Below, in pieces: positions 36,121-45,076 of a DNA stretch of 64,000 nt. A model generated the notes under the pieces. That model had not been told where the DNA came from and did not search any database. It was given only the letters and a program-made list of their open reading frames with translations. Origin of the DNA: Aerococcus urinae (GTDB lineage Bacteria; Bacillota; Bacilli; Lactobacillales; Aerococcaceae). The position numbers were made by a program, and so were the translations under genes. The stretch lies in the NCBI RefSeq assembly GCF_001543175.1, contig NZ_CP014161.1, forward strand, positions 1,910,263 to 1,974,262, in the 5' to 3' direction. Position 1 is the stretch's first letter; every line of letters starts with the position of its first letter.

Positions 36121-36148
36121 AAAAAGCACCTAGTAACTAAGGTGCTTA
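36121..36148 (-). terminator. Probable leftward terminator of the tRNA-Leu unit
   Basis: On the minus strand AAGCACC pairs with GGTGCTT and TTTTTA follows. Confidence 0.65.
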
Positions 36149-36189
36149 TTTCTTTCATAAAGCTTGAGAGCATATAGATGTATTTTTTA

Positions 36190-36223
36190 ATTTACGTGAA
36201 ATTTACGTGAAATTTGCGTGATT
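36190..36223 (-). repeat. Triplicated 11-bp motif downstream of tRNA-Leu
   Basis: On the minus strand three tandem copies of TCACGYAAATT occur with 11-bp period. The same motif in the same orientation follows tRNA-Lys at 52231-52262. It resembles integrase arm-binding repeats next to an attachment site. Confidence 0.65.
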
Positions 36224-36257
36224 TCTTAGAAATAACTAAAAGACCCTACTTTTTTAT

Positions 36258-36380
36258 ACTCTATTCAAACGTGCTCCAGTCACAGGACGAACGTCCACTT
36301 CAAAAACTGCCAACACTCAGCTCTGCTGAGCTTATGACAGTTTTCTCCAGTGGTTTCGTCCTCTAATGTGACTGTCGCAC
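36258..36380 (+). repeat. Covarying palindromic repeat, intact copy next to tRNA-Leu
   Basis: Conserved block TTCAAACGTGCTCC. Perfect arms: AGTCACA/TGTGACT (36278, 36367), AGGACGAA/TTCGTCCT (36284, 36355), CCACT/AGTGG (36295, 36349), AAAACTG/CAGTTTT (36303, 36338), CTCAGC/GCTGAG (36316, 36325), loop TCT. It ends with the family tail GTGACTGTCGCACT. This is the uninterrupted counterpart of unit 3 and abuts the 3' end of the tRNA gene. Confidence 0.85.
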
Positions 36381-36387
36381 TTTATTA

Positions 36388-36467
36388 TGCAGGCGATGGG
36401 ATTTGAACCCACACTTCAAAGAAACTGCCGCCTGAAGACAGCGCGTCTGCCGTTCCGCCACGCCTGC
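36388..36467 (-). tRNA. tRNA-Leu (anticodon CAG)
   Basis: An 80-nt class II tRNA. Acceptor GCAGGCG pairs with CGCCTGC, discriminator A. The D-arm contains TGGCGGAACGGCAGACGC. Anticodon stem CTGTC/GGCAG encloses loop TTCAGGC, giving anticodon CAG. A short variable arm TTC-TTT-GAA follows. T-arm GTGGG-TTCAAAT-CCCAT. CCA is not encoded. Choosing a six-base loop would misread the anticodon as TCA; the fully paired stem supports CAG. Confidence 0.95.
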
Positions 36468-36562
36468 GCGATGTTACTATTGTATGCCTAAACTTGGGTA
36501 AATGTAAAGGAAAAAATCAAGTGTTATTACAAAAGCTAAACTTTAACGCTAAATTTCCTATC

Positions 36563-36605
36563 AAAAACCGCTTGAGAAGCTTTTTAAGGGCCTTCTCAAG
36601 CGGTT
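36563..36605 (-). terminator. Terminator of the asparaginase operon
   Basis: A 14-bp stem, AACCGCTTGAGAAG with CTTCTCAAGCGGTT, and a T run on the minus strand, 10 bp after the asparaginase stop. Confidence 0.9.
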
Positions 36606-36615
36606 GAAGTTAATA

Positions 36616-37605
36616 TTAGTACTTGTTCCAATTGCCAGCGATATTGTCCTTTAGAGGGCTGTTGAGCATGGCAATGAGTTTTAAGCGGGCGTGTTGGCCG
36701 TTGAGATAGCCTTGGTCTAAGATAACTCCAACTTTTTCTAACTGGATAGCGGCGCCCTTGCTGGCATAGACCTTATGGACCCCGCCGCGGTTGGCCTTAG
36801 CCACTAAAACCACCGGAATTCCTGCTTGGATGACTTGGGCGAGGATATCTTGGAGGACCGGAGGTAAGGATCCTACCCCAAAACCTTCTAAAACAAAGCC
36901 CTCAGCCCCTGCCTCAACCAAGGCGGTAATCATCTTGGGATTGAAGTCTAAGCTGGCCTTGACCAAGTAAACGTTGGGACTGAAACTTTGCTCTAAATGA
37001 ACCGGGAATTTAGCGACTGGGTGATAGTCACGGAAATAGTGGGCTCGCCCTCCGTAAGTGACACCTAAAGGCCCCGCATTGACTGATTCAAAGGCATGAA
37101 GGCCGATACTGTTGTTTTTGACCACATCATTCACGGTAAAGATACACTGGTTAAAAACCAGGAGCGTCCCCTTACCGCAACTATCGTCACTAGCAGCGGT
37201 CAAGATGGCATCGCGGATATTGGAAAAGCCGTCATAACCCAAGTCCTGACTGGATAATTGGCTACCGGTAAAGACGACGGGAACGGGGGTATCTAGGAGC
37301 AGGTCGACAAAATAAGAGGTCTCTTCCATGGTATCCGTTCCGTGGGTAAGCACAATACCCTGAGCACCTTGGTCGATTTCGGCTTCAATGGCTTGGGCAA
37401 TATCAGCCATATCCGCTAGGCTCATTTCATTAGAAGGGATACTCTTGACCTCTTTAATTTTTAGGTCAACGGCCAAACTGGTCAAGTCCATATCTTTTAG
37501 GAGTTCGGCCCCGGTTAAGGACCCTGACTGTAAGCCTCCCGCTTGGGTATGGACACTAGTAATAGTCCCCCCTAAATTAATTAATACAATACGTTTTTTT
37601 GTCAT
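36616..37605 (-). CDS. Asparaginase
   Basis: A 329-residue type I/II asparaginase that hydrolyses L-asparagine to aspartate and ammonia. The nucleophile Thr is in the N-terminal NLGGTITSVHT motif; the second catalytic motif is VLTHGTDTMEETS, with the Thr-Asp pair. A later GFGVGSLPP segment is also characteristic. No signal peptide, so cytoplasmic. It is the last gene of an operon after an M20 amidohydrolase and a YfcC transporter, which suggests use of imported peptides or amino-acid conjugates (inference). AAAGGAGG is upstream. Confidence 0.93.
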   Translation of the reverse strand: MTKKRIVLINLGGTITSVHTQAGGLQSGSLTGAELLKDMDLTSLAVDLKIKEVKSIPSNEMSLADMADIAQAIEAEIDQGAQGIVLTHGTDTMEETSYFVDLLLDTPVPVVFTGSQLSSQDLGYDGFSNIRDAILTAASDDSCGKGTLLVFNQCIFTVNDVVKNNSIGLHAFESVNAGPLGVTYGGRAHYFRDYHPVAKFPVHLEQSFSPNVYLVKASLDFNPKMITALVEAGAEGFVLEGFGVGSLPPVLQDILAQVIQAGIPVVLVAKANRGGVHKVYASKGAAIQLEKVGVILDQGYLNGQHARLKLIAMLNSPLKDNIAGNWNKY

Positions 37606-37636
37606 CTTTTACCTCCTTTTTATGATTTATGATGAT

Positions 37637-39055
37637 CTAGAAAGGCCCGTAGCCAATCATTTGGGCAATAATTATTAAGGCCATGCTGGCAAGATAAAGA
37701 ATTCCTAAGAGAGGAAGGAAGAACTTAGCCCAGTCGCCCCATTCAATCTTGGCATTAGCTATGGTGGCCATAAAGTAACCCGAAGTCGGATAGAAAACAT
37801 TGGTTAAGCCATCCCCTAGGGTATAGGCTAAGACCGCCACTTGTTGGTTGAGTCCTACCATCCGTGCTAGCGGTGAGATGATGGGCATCGCCACAATGGC
37901 CTTACCTGATCCAGAGGTGACAAAGAAGTTAAAGATAGTAATAAAGAGAAAGATGGCCAAGGCGGAGAGATAGACTGGAAGTCCTTGGAGAAGATTACCA
38001 AATTGGTGGACCACCGTGTCTAAGATTTTCGCCTCATTCATCAAGACTGAAACCCCATTGGCTACCGCAATCAAGATGGCGCCGGATAGGACACTGGAAC
38101 AACCGTCCATAAAGGCTTGGATCAAGTCATTGGTGGGCATGCGGTCAATCAAAGCGGTAACCACAGCAATCATGACAAAGAGTCCAGCCATTTCAATCAT
38201 GCCCCAGCCGTTAACCAGGACATTGTAAATCATATAGGCAAAGAGCAGGATCAAAACGATACCGATCACTTTTTGCCGGCCAGTCAGACGCACAGCTTCT
38301 TGGCCTTGTCCCAGACCTTGCTCTTCAGACTCGATTAGGCCCTCTTGGTAGGCTTCTTTAAGAACGATTTCAGGATGGCGTTGGATTTTCTTAGCATATT
38401 TCATGAGATAGAGACTACAAATCATATAGAAAACAATAAAGACCACCACTCGGTAGCCCATCCCGGAAAACATGGGGAGACCAGCAATTTGGTGGGAAAT
38501 TCCCACGGTAAAGGGATTGGTAAAGCCGGCGGAGAACCCCACACAGGTAGTAGAAATGAGGACCACACCTGCCGCGGTCAATTTATCAAAGCCTAGACTT
38601 AAAATTAAGGGCATGATAATAGGTAAGTAAACCAAACTCAGCTCTGCTGTTCCGATAAAAGCCGCAATTAAGGCAAAGAAAAACATTAAAATTGGAATGA
38701 CGAGAACCCCATTATGGGAAAAACGGGCCGAGAGATTGGTGACAATGCCATCAATGAGACCTGTCTTCTTTAAGACTTCCACGGTTCCAGCAATAATTAA
38801 GGTAAAGGCAATGACGCTAGCACTCTTGGCAAAGCCCTTAGGAATAGCATTCCAAAAGTCCGTAAAACTGGTGGGGTTACTGGGGACATAGTTAAATTGT
38901 TCAGGATTAGCCACCTCTTGCCCCGATGGTAAGGTCATGGTGGCAAATTCTCCAGCCGGGATAATATAGGTTAAGCCGGCAATAACAATTAATAGGATAA
39001 ATAGGACCACTAGGGAATTGGGCATTTTAAAGCGGCGTAGCTTTGGTTTAGTCAT
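37637..39055 (-). CDS. YfcC family transporter
   Basis: A 472-residue membrane protein with about 12 hydrophobic segments, of the YfcC/ArcD/DcuC-related family. It has LTYIIPAGEF near the N-terminus, FIGTAELSLVYLPI, GFSAGFTNPFTVGISHQIAGLP and the C-terminal TSGSGKAIVAMPIISPLA...LGDGLTNVFYPTSGYFMA. Family members are annotated as amino-acid, peptide or C4-dicarboxylate carriers; the substrate is unknown. Its start overlaps the M20 gene by 8 bp, so import and hydrolysis of the same compound is likely. Confidence 0.9.
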   Translation of the reverse strand: MTKPKLRRFKMPNSLVVLFILLIVIAGLTYIIPAGEFATMTLPSGQEVANPEQFNYVPSNPTSFTDFWNAIPKGFAKSASVIAFTLIIAGTVEVLKKTGLIDGIVTNLSARFSHNGVLVIPILMFFFALIAAFIGTAELSLVYLPIIMPLILSLGFDKLTAAGVVLISTTCVGFSAGFTNPFTVGISHQIAGLPMFSGMGYRVVVFIVFYMICSLYLMKYAKKIQRHPEIVLKEAYQEGLIESEEQGLGQGQEAVRLTGRQKVIGIVLILLFAYMIYNVLVNGWGMIEMAGLFVMIAVVTALIDRMPTNDLIQAFMDGCSSVLSGAILIAVANGVSVLMNEAKILDTVVHQFGNLLQGLPVYLSALAIFLFITIFNFFVTSGSGKAIVAMPIISPLARMVGLNQQVAVLAYTLGDGLTNVFYPTSGYFMATIANAKIEWGDWAKFFLPLLGILYLASMALIIIAQMIGYGPF

Positions 39056-40349
39056 AGGATTCCTCCTTTTTCTTCTGTCCGTAATGCATCAATAAGTGAG
39101 TAAAGGTCTCCACCATAGTGACCAGAACCGATTCCTCAAAGTCGAATTGAGAATTGTGGTGGCCATTTGCCTTGGCCAGTTCGCTGCCAAAGAGAAAGAA
39201 GCAGGCCTTGCCTCCCAGTTCAGCCACCCGGTTCATAAAGAAGACTACATCTTCTGAGGCGCCAAAATGAAAGCCAATGGAATTAGGAATGTCTGCCTGG
39301 TCCAGGAGCTCATGGAGTTCTTGGTAGAAGGCTTGGTCTTTTTGATTTAAGGCAGGAGCCTCACCAACTTGTTGGAGTTGGTACTTGCATTGGTACTGCA
39401 TGGCAGATCCGGCAACCACTTCCTTTACCCGCTGGTTTAAATGGTCATTGATGGCCGACGATGAGCCCCGGGTTTCCATTTCTAAGCGGCAGGAATTGGC
39501 AATGATATTCCGCCCTGACCCACCCTGGATCTTACCCACATTGACTCTAGCGGCCCCAGTGGAGTATTGAGGGAGAGTTTGTAGGTTTAATAAGGCGGAA
39601 GCGGCAGCCAGGATGGCGTTATGGCCCTTCTCTGGACTAGCACCGGCATGGGCAGATAAACCTGAAAACTGGATATCTGTCTTCGTGGTCGCTAGAAAAC
39701 CATCGGTACCGATGGTGACGCTATCGGCTGGTGCCCCCATTCCGATATGACCAGATAGAAAGTAATCATAGCCATCAACTAGGCCGGTATTAACCATGGA
39801 CTTGCCACCCTTGACCCCTTCTTCAGCGGGTTGAAAGATGAGTAAATACTTACCCGTCAACTGGTCTTGGTGGTCGTTTAGCCATTGGGCCAGGTAAAGC
39901 CCGACCGTAATATGACCGTCATGGCCGCAAGCATGCATGTAACCCTTGTGCTTAGAGGCAAAGCCTTGGAGATTAGGGAGATGTTTCTTACTCTTACTCT
40001 CCTTAATGGCTAAACCGTCAATATCAAAACGCATGGCAATACTTGGTCCGGGCCGTCCCGTATCTAATTCGCACACCGCTCCGGTATAACCCGCTAGGAT
40101 TTCAGTAATATCAAAATCAAGCTCTCGATTAATTGTTGCGGCATAGGCCTGGGCCAGGTCTTTTTTGGGTTGGCCCATCATACAATCCGGATTGTGGATG
40201 ACCTTGCCGTACTTCACTTCATAGCCCAGCGCTTTCAAGCGACTGATGATAGAGATGGTGGTGCGGTATTCCATCCAAGCTGGCTCCGGGAAACGGTGAT
40301 AATACCGGCGCATGGCAGATAGCTCTTGGGCCAATGTCAAGTCTGACAT
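39048..40349 (-). CDS. M20 family amidohydrolase (AbgA/IAA-conjugate hydrolase type)
   Basis: A 433-residue M20D metallopeptidase. The N-terminal MRRYYHRFPEPAWMEYRT resembles the HxxPE opening of the family. Metal-site motifs are YMHACGHDGHITVGLYLA, FQPAEEGVKGG and the C-terminal HFGASEDVVFFM. A dimerisation domain sits at ~220-330. It probably cleaves an N-acyl or aminobenzoyl-glutamate-like amide. First gene of the operon; GAGGGAGG is upstream of the ATG. Confidence 0.9.
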   Translation of the reverse strand: MSDLTLAQELSAMRRYYHRFPEPAWMEYRTTISIISRLKALGYEVKYGKVIHNPDCMMGQPKKDLAQAYAATINRELDFDITEILAGYTGAVCELDTGRPGPSIAMRFDIDGLAIKESKSKKHLPNLQGFASKHKGYMHACGHDGHITVGLYLAQWLNDHQDQLTGKYLLIFQPAEEGVKGGKSMVNTGLVDGYDYFLSGHIGMGAPADSVTIGTDGFLATTKTDIQFSGLSAHAGASPEKGHNAILAAASALLNLQTLPQYSTGAARVNVGKIQGGSGRNIIANSCRLEMETRGSSSAINDHLNQRVKEVVAGSAMQYQCKYQLQQVGEAPALNQKDQAFYQELHELLDQADIPNSIGFHFGASEDVVFFMNRVAELGGKACFFLFGSELAKANGHHNSQFDFEESVLVTMVETFTHLLMHYGQKKKEESYD

Positions 40350-40672
40350 AATGATTCCTCCCTCGTCTTTCTTTTTTTATCTATTTATTATAGCATAGCG
40401 CATTTACTAATTCCCTCTAATAGCAGGGATGTTTTGACTAGTCCGATCATTTTGAGTCGTGAGATTTTTGATCGGCATTTTTTGGAAATAACTGTTAGAA
40501 TAGACTTAGGCAGCGACATTCAGCAGCCTCGACAAAAAATCACCGAATTCCAGATTTTATCCTTGTTATTCCTAGTGGTTTTTGCTATGATTAAAAACTG
40601 TGAGTATGAAAATTACTCTCCTTGTTCTTAATTGAATTAAGAACCTTATAGACCAAAAGGAGGTGCGAACTG
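40350..40672. other. Divergent intergenic region upstream of rpsF
   Basis: No convincing gene. A perfect hairpin (GTTCTTAAT-TGA-ATTAAGAAC, 40624-40644) lies just ahead of the rpsF ribosome binding site and could be part of an autoregulatory ribosomal-protein leader. I do not see the CCG bulge of the known S6:S18 leader motif. Confidence 0.45.
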
Positions 40673-40975
40673 ATGAGTGAAAATGTAACAAAATATGAAG
40701 TGTTATACATTATCCGTCCAAACATTGACAGTGAAGCTAAAGAGGCTTTAGTGAAACGTTTTGACGATATCCTAACTTCAAACGGCACAACAATCACTAA
40801 ATCAGAAGATTGGCAAAAATTGCGTTTCGCATACGAAATCAATGATTTCCGTGAAGGTGTTTACCACTTGATCGAATGCGAAGCTGAAGACGCAGCCGGA
40901 ATTGATGAATTCAACCGTCTTGCCAAGATTAATGACGACATTTTACGTCATATGATTACAAAAGTTGAAGCTTAG
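40673..40975 (+). CDS. rpsF: 30S ribosomal protein S6
   Basis: A 100-residue S6, starting [21 protein letters not shown], with [23 protein letters not shown] in the middle. It binds 16S rRNA together with S18. Standard operon rpsF-ssb-rpsR. AAGGAGG is upstream. Lies some 8 kb beyond gyrA; related genomes usually have it closer. Confidence 0.97.
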   Translation: MSENVTKYEVLYIIRPNIDSEAKEALVKRFDDILTSNGTTITKSEDWQKLRFAYEINDFREGVYHLIECEAEDAAGIDEFNRLAKINDDILRHMITKVEA

Positions 40976-41010
40976 TGATAAGAAGTAATTCTTAAGAGAG
41001 GGGTCATTGT

Positions 41011-41583
41011 ATGATTAATAATGTCGTCTTAGTCGGCCGATTAACTCGGGAAGTTGATCTACGTTATACCCAAAGTGGAACTGCAGTAGCCAACTTTACT
41101 GTAGCTTGTGACCGTAACTACCGCAATGCCCAAGGTGAAACCCAAACCGATTTCATCAATTGTGTGATGTGGCGTAAGGCTGCTGAAAACTTTGCTAAAT
41201 TCACACGGAAAGGTTCTTTGGTAGGGATTGAAGGGAATATTCAAACCCGTAATTACGAAAACCAACAAGGCCAACGTGTCTATGTGACTGAAGTTTTAGC
41301 CAATAACTTTAGCCTACTGGAACCTAAGAGTGTCACTGAACAACGCCCACAAGCCAGTGACAATGGCAATAACTTTGCCAACCCAGGCAATAATTTTGCT
41401 AATGACTCTTTTGGCTCCAATCAAAGCTTTGGCGGCTATAATAATCAACAAGATTCCCCTTCAATGAATGATAACAGCTTTGGTGGATCCAACGACCCAT
41501 TTGCTGGTGGAAATAATAATCCTTTCCCATCAAATGATAATGACGGATCGATCAATATCGCTGATGATGATCTTCCATTCTAG
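41011..41583 (+). CDS. ssb: Single-stranded DNA-binding protein
   Basis: A 190-residue SSB. The OB-fold occupies ~1-108 ([52 protein letters not shown]). A Gly/Asn/Ser/Phe-rich flexible linker follows, and the acidic tip DDDLPF recruits partner proteins. It protects single-stranded DNA during replication and repair. GAGAGG precedes the ATG. Middle gene of the S6-S18 operon. Confidence 0.97.
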   Translation: MINNVVLVGRLTREVDLRYTQSGTAVANFTVACDRNYRNAQGETQTDFINCVMWRKAAENFAKFTRKGSLVGIEGNIQTRNYENQQGQRVYVTEVLANNFSLLEPKSVTEQRPQASDNGNNFANPGNNFANDSFGSNQSFGGYNNQQDSPSMNDNSFGGSNDPFAGGNNNPFPSNDNDGSINIADDDLPF

Positions 41584-41610
41584 TGGAATGGATAAAGGAG
41601 GATAATGAAC

Positions 41611-41850
41611 ATGGCACAAAATCGTCGCCGTGGTGGACGCAGACGTAGAAAAGTATGTTTCTTCTGCGCTAACCATATGGACTTTATTGATTATAAAGAT
41701 ACCGATTTGCTAAGTCGTTACGTTTCTGACAAGGGTAAGATTTTACCACGTCGCGTAACTGGTACTTGTGCTAAACACCAACGTACCTTAACTTCAGCAA
41801 TCAAACGCGCACGGATTATGGCCCTCTTGCCATTTACCGTTGCTGAATAA
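41611..41850 (+). CDS. rpsR: 30S ribosomal protein S18
   Basis: A 79-residue S18 with a basic N-terminus ([14 protein letters not shown]) and the core [26 protein letters not shown]. The cysteines CFFCANH and GTCAKH could form a zinc site, i.e. the zinc-binding form of S18. AAAGGAGG lies 9 bp before ATG 41611; the ATG at 41605 would be too close to it. Confidence 0.96.
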   Translation: MAQNRRRGGRRRRKVCFFCANHMDFIDYKDTDLLSRYVSDKGKILPRRVTGTCAKHQRTLTSAIKRARIMALLPFTVAE

Positions 41851-41865
41851 TAAAATGTTAAAGGA

Positions 41866-41897
41866 GGCTGTGATAATTACTATCGCAGTCTTTTTTT
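41866..41897 (+). terminator. Terminator of the rpsF-ssb-rpsR operon
   Basis: GGCTGTGATA pairs with TATCGCAGTC and T7 follows. Confidence 0.9.
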
Positions 41898-42095
41898 ATT
41901 TGGCCCTTTTCTGCTGAGCGCACGAAACTTGCCTAGGCAAAAACTTTGATTCTAATAAAGGCTGTAGGAAAACTTATCAACATGTGGACAAATAAAAATC
42001 TAAAGATAATTTGTCTATTATAATTGACAAAATAAAAAAATTCGATTATACTGTCGTATATTACTGACATCGCTGTGAAATGGGTGAGGTGAACA

Positions 42096-42305
42096 ATGAA
42101 CCGCTTAAAATATTACCGCACACGGTCGGGATTATCGCAAAAAGCTCTAGCTGAAGAAATCGGCGTTGCTCGTCAAACCGTGAATATGATTGAAAATGAC
42201 CGTTATAACCCGAGTCTAGAGCTTTGCATTGCCTTAGCCAAAGCCTTAGATACTGATTTAAATGCTTTATTTTGGGAGGAAGATGATGATGAGAAAGAAA
42301 AATAG
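42096..42305 (+). CDS. XRE-family (Cro/CI-like) transcriptional regulator
   Basis: A 69-residue helix-turn-helix protein of the YozG/small-Xre type: RLKYYRTRSGLSQKALAEEIGVARQTVNMIEN, then NPSLELCIALAKAL, ending in an acidic tail (WEEDDDEKEK). Such regulators are commonly paired with a small membrane protein, as here, where the next gene overlaps. GGGTGAGGTG is upstream. It probably represses its own operon; the signal is not known. Confidence 0.9.
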   Translation: MNRLKYYRTRSGLSQKALAEEIGVARQTVNMIENDRYNPSLELCIALAKALDTDLNALFWEEDDDEKEK

Positions 42306-42807
42306 TCTCTATATTCGTTTCTTGAAATTCTTTTACGGAGTCGAAGAAATGGATGAATATCGGCTTATTCAATGTGAGCGCATGGGGAACAAGTGTTTTA
42401 TTTTTCTCTGGTTCTGGGAAGCCATTCTATTCTTAATTGCTCTCTTCTTCCCAGTTGACCAGTCATTGATGGCTTTTAATTTCATTTTATGGGGATCCTT
42501 ATTGGGCATTGTCCTGACTATGGTCTATATTCTGATCTTTTCGATGAAATTAGGTATTATGGTAAAGGAAATTGATGCCTCTGACTACGCTGCCAATAAA
42601 AAGCGGATACGAAAGAAAAGTGCCAAAAGTTCGCTAATCTATGGGATTATCCTTTTTCTATTTCAGAGCTTAGGCCAAAAGGTTAGGGAAGGTGCTGTAC
42701 AATTTGGCCTGAGAGAAGTTGTTTTTCTCTTGGTAGCGACAGTTACTTTTTATCTCTTCATGTATTATATGAATATGCATTTATTAAAGAAATATGAGGA
42801 TTCTTAA
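42286..42807 (+). CDS. Small four-helix membrane protein paired with the XRE regulator
   Basis: About 173 residues. A Lys-rich N-terminus (MMRKKNSLYIRFLKFFYG) is followed by hydrophobic pairs at ~42-60, ~66-90, ~120-135 and ~140-160, with a basic loop (KKRIRKKSAKS) between the pairs. It resembles uncharacterised DUF3278/DUF3796-like proteins encoded next to Xre regulators. Function unknown. The ATG at 42286 has GGGAGG 6 bp upstream; neighbouring ATGs at 42283 and 42289 are possible. Overlaps the regulator gene by 20 bp. Confidence 0.75.
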   Translation: MMRKKNSLYIRFLKFFYGVEEMDEYRLIQCERMGNKCFIFLWFWEAILFLIALFFPVDQSLMAFNFILWGSLLGIVLTMVYILIFSMKLGIMVKEIDASDYAANKKRIRKKSAKSSLIYGIILFLFQSLGQKVREGAVQFGLREVVFLLVATVTFYLFMYYMNMHLLKKYEDS

Positions 42808-42853
42808 TTTGAAAAGGACCTGTGGATAAGTAATTATTGAATAAAAGTAGTAG

Positions 42854-42882
42854 AAGCCTAGCCTGATTGCTAGGCTTTTTTT
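42854..42882 (+). terminator. Terminator of the XRE/membrane-protein operon
   Basis: AAGCCTAGC pairs with GCTAGGCTT and a T run follows; it overlaps a DnaA box. Confidence 0.85.
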
Positions 42883-42891
42883 GTGGATAAG

Positions 42892-42907
42892 TGTTTCACG
42901 TGAAACA
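42892..42907. promoter_or_regulatory. parS site 1 (perfect)
   Basis: TGTTTCACGTGAAACA, exact match to the ParB-binding consensus. Confidence 0.95.
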
Positions 42908-43608
42908 AAAGAACACAGTAGATTTGCACTTGTGGATAAAGTTGTTAATAAAACTAATGTTCTATCTTAAAACCTTGCTACTAAGCCTTTTGTTGTTGTG
43001 GATAAGTGTTCGGATTATGAGTGTTCTGGTAGGAAAAATTCCATGCAGCTGACCTTATCCACAAGTGGATATCACTTACTCATAGTGGATAAAGTGAAGT
43101 GAACTTTTTCGTCTTCTTTAAGCTAAATTTGTGGATAAGCTATAAAGTTATTGTCTCTTCTCTTTTTTGAGCTGGAATCTATTTATAGTTTCCCTTGATG
43201 CTAGGGAAATATAAAATTCATTACTGTACTGTTTACTGTACTGGTATCCTCTGTTACTTGTCATTATTCTTTCCTAGCTGTTATTTGTTGCTTTGCTTCT
43301 TTATTTAGTAAATAAGCGGTGATTGATTGATGAGTCTTTTATAAATAATATGCTGCTGGTGATGGTTATTGAGTCTATATACTCTCTTGCCATATTTTTT
43401 TATTTGAACCTGTAATGTAAATAAATCACTAAATCACTTATTACGTTAGATATCAAATAGCTTATTTTCTTACCTAAAAATGATGTTCTCCGCGCTGTTT
43501 ATTCATAAATTAGCTAAGTAAGTATTAGAAAAGAACTTAACACTAGCACTTTTTGAGAATAAGCTAGAGTTCGGGCTTATAGTCTAGTTTTAGCTATGAG
43601 AAATTCGA

Positions 43609-43624
43609 TGTTTCACGTGGAACA
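43609..43624. promoter_or_regulatory. parS site 2
   Basis: TGTTTCACGTGGAACA, one mismatch. Confidence 0.85.
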
Positions 43625-43983
43625 GCGTTACTTTGAGTTTTCATCCTAGCTTTTAGTCTTTTCTTATGCTTTATGCAGCCCAAGTCACTTTTTGAGCATA
43701 AAGTTATTATAATTTCACTATTATCTATCCTCTTTTTAACTCATAAACTCCCTAACTGACAAATTATTTCCTTTATGGGCTTAATTTAACTTTGCTAGTC
43801 TGTACTGTACTAGGCAAAGACTTTTTAAAAGATTTGCTTCTTTTAGTATTAGAGCTTGTACAACTACTAGTTACTCGTTTTTCCAGAAAAAAGGTAATCC
43901 TATCCAGTCAGTTCGTGTGATTTGGATATTCCTTCTTCTTATATAGGAGTTATAGAGTTCAATATTTATTTGTTTTACAGTAT

Positions 43984-43999
43984 TGTCCCACGTGAAACA
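43984..43999. promoter_or_regulatory. parS-like site 3
   Basis: TGTCCCACGTGAAACA, two mismatches. Confidence 0.7.
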
Positions 44000-44043
44000 T
44001 GTAAACAGCTTTGTTTAACTTGTTAATAGGTTTCATTTCCAAA

Positions 44044-44059
44044 TGTTCCACGTGGAACA
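44044..44059. promoter_or_regulatory. parS-like site 4
   Basis: TGTTCCACGTGGAACA, two symmetrical changes that keep a perfect palindrome. Confidence 0.75.
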
Positions 44060-44291
44060 TTTACCCTTATAAGTCTATTTAATTAGATTTGCTTGAAATT
44101 GAAATAAGTTATAATCATAGATAGGCTTTATAATGATAGTGAACTTAGCATAAGTAAGCTTTAAGCTTTATCCATCGTTTATTAAGTTATATAGTCCGTA
44201 ATGGGTAAAATAGGCAATAAAAAAAGCTATTAATAAAATAAAGGAAAGGTAAATCAGTTTAAAATCAAAGAAAAAACGTATTTATTACTAT

Positions 44292-44307
44292 TGTTTCACG
44301 TGAAACA
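44292..44307. promoter_or_regulatory. parS site 5 (perfect)
   Basis: TGTTTCACGTGAAACA. Confidence 0.95.
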
Positions 44308-44531
44308 ATGAGTATATCTTATATAAATTATGTTTTCGCATAAAGAAGGTATTGCAAAATGGCAGCACGGGTTCCAAATTCGCAGCTAGCAAAAATATAT
44401 AATGATTTTGTGAGGTATTCTTAGCCATAGCTCATATATCTGATGGACTGTGCTGTTTGTTTATTGCTATCTAGATCATACTCATTCAATTTATTCTATT
44501 AATATTAGTAATGCTGTAGCCTATTTACACA

Positions 44532-44547
44532 TGTTTCACGTGAAACA
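44532..44547. promoter_or_regulatory. parS site 6 (perfect)
   Basis: TGTTTCACGTGAAACA. Confidence 0.95.
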
Positions 44548-45060
44548 TTCTCTGTTACTTTGCAATCTTACTGATTCCTTATAATCTATAAGGGGTTATA
44601 CAGTAAAAAGATATAGAAATTGAAGAATTGCTAAATCTAAATTTATCAAGCTTCAATAAATTTGAAAAGGAAAACTGTTACTCATGCTTTTCTTACCATT
44701 TTGCTCTGATCTGCGATATATAATATATATATGTATAAGGTATTTAATTATATGTGTATTTCTCTCCGTTAAATCGTTTTACTCATGTGTCTTACTTATC
44801 TTTGCCTAGTTGCTTGATCAAGGAAAATAACAACAATGGGCTATAATTATCTGAAAATTCGCTTATAAATAATTTTCTATGCAAGTAGATGATTAATAGT
44901 TCTTTTTTATCAAATCAAGGCGACGGGACACGGCTTTTAAGCTTTAAGTATCTTACTAATGAAAAGTAGTGCTTCAAGCTAGTAAGATATAATAATTTAG
45001 TCCTTTACACACTAGAAATATATATTCTTTAAAGCTTGGCATTTAAGAAATAAGAAAGTA

Positions 45061-45076
45061 TGTTTCACGTGAAACA
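45061..45076. promoter_or_regulatory. parS site 7 (perfect)
   Basis: TGTTTCACGTGAAACA, 304 bp before gdpP. Confidence 0.95.

Larger units (their letters stand above)
42831..43138. other. Non-origin DnaA-box cluster
   Basis: Six perfect 9-mers in 308 bp: TGTGGATAA at 42831, 42882, 42931, 42997 and 43130, and TTATCCACA at 43055. A near match (AGTGGATAA) is at 43084. Confidence 0.85.

Noticed and set aside
36388-36467. Anticodon TCA, which would make a selenocysteine or opal-reading tRNA
   Set aside because: That reading needs a poorly paired anticodon stem. The alternative stem CTGTC/GGCAG pairs fully and gives CAG (Leu), and the rest is a normal tRNA-Leu.
40434-40631. Plus-strand ORF of 65 codons before rpsF
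   Set aside because: No ribosome binding site, no recognisable protein features, and it lies in the leader/promoter region of rpsF.
44700-44760. Second replication origin (AT-rich tract with nearby DnaA boxes)
   Set aside because: The AT tract is about 1.6 kb from the box cluster and no DnaA-trios lie between them; the dnaA-dnaN locus has all the origin elements.
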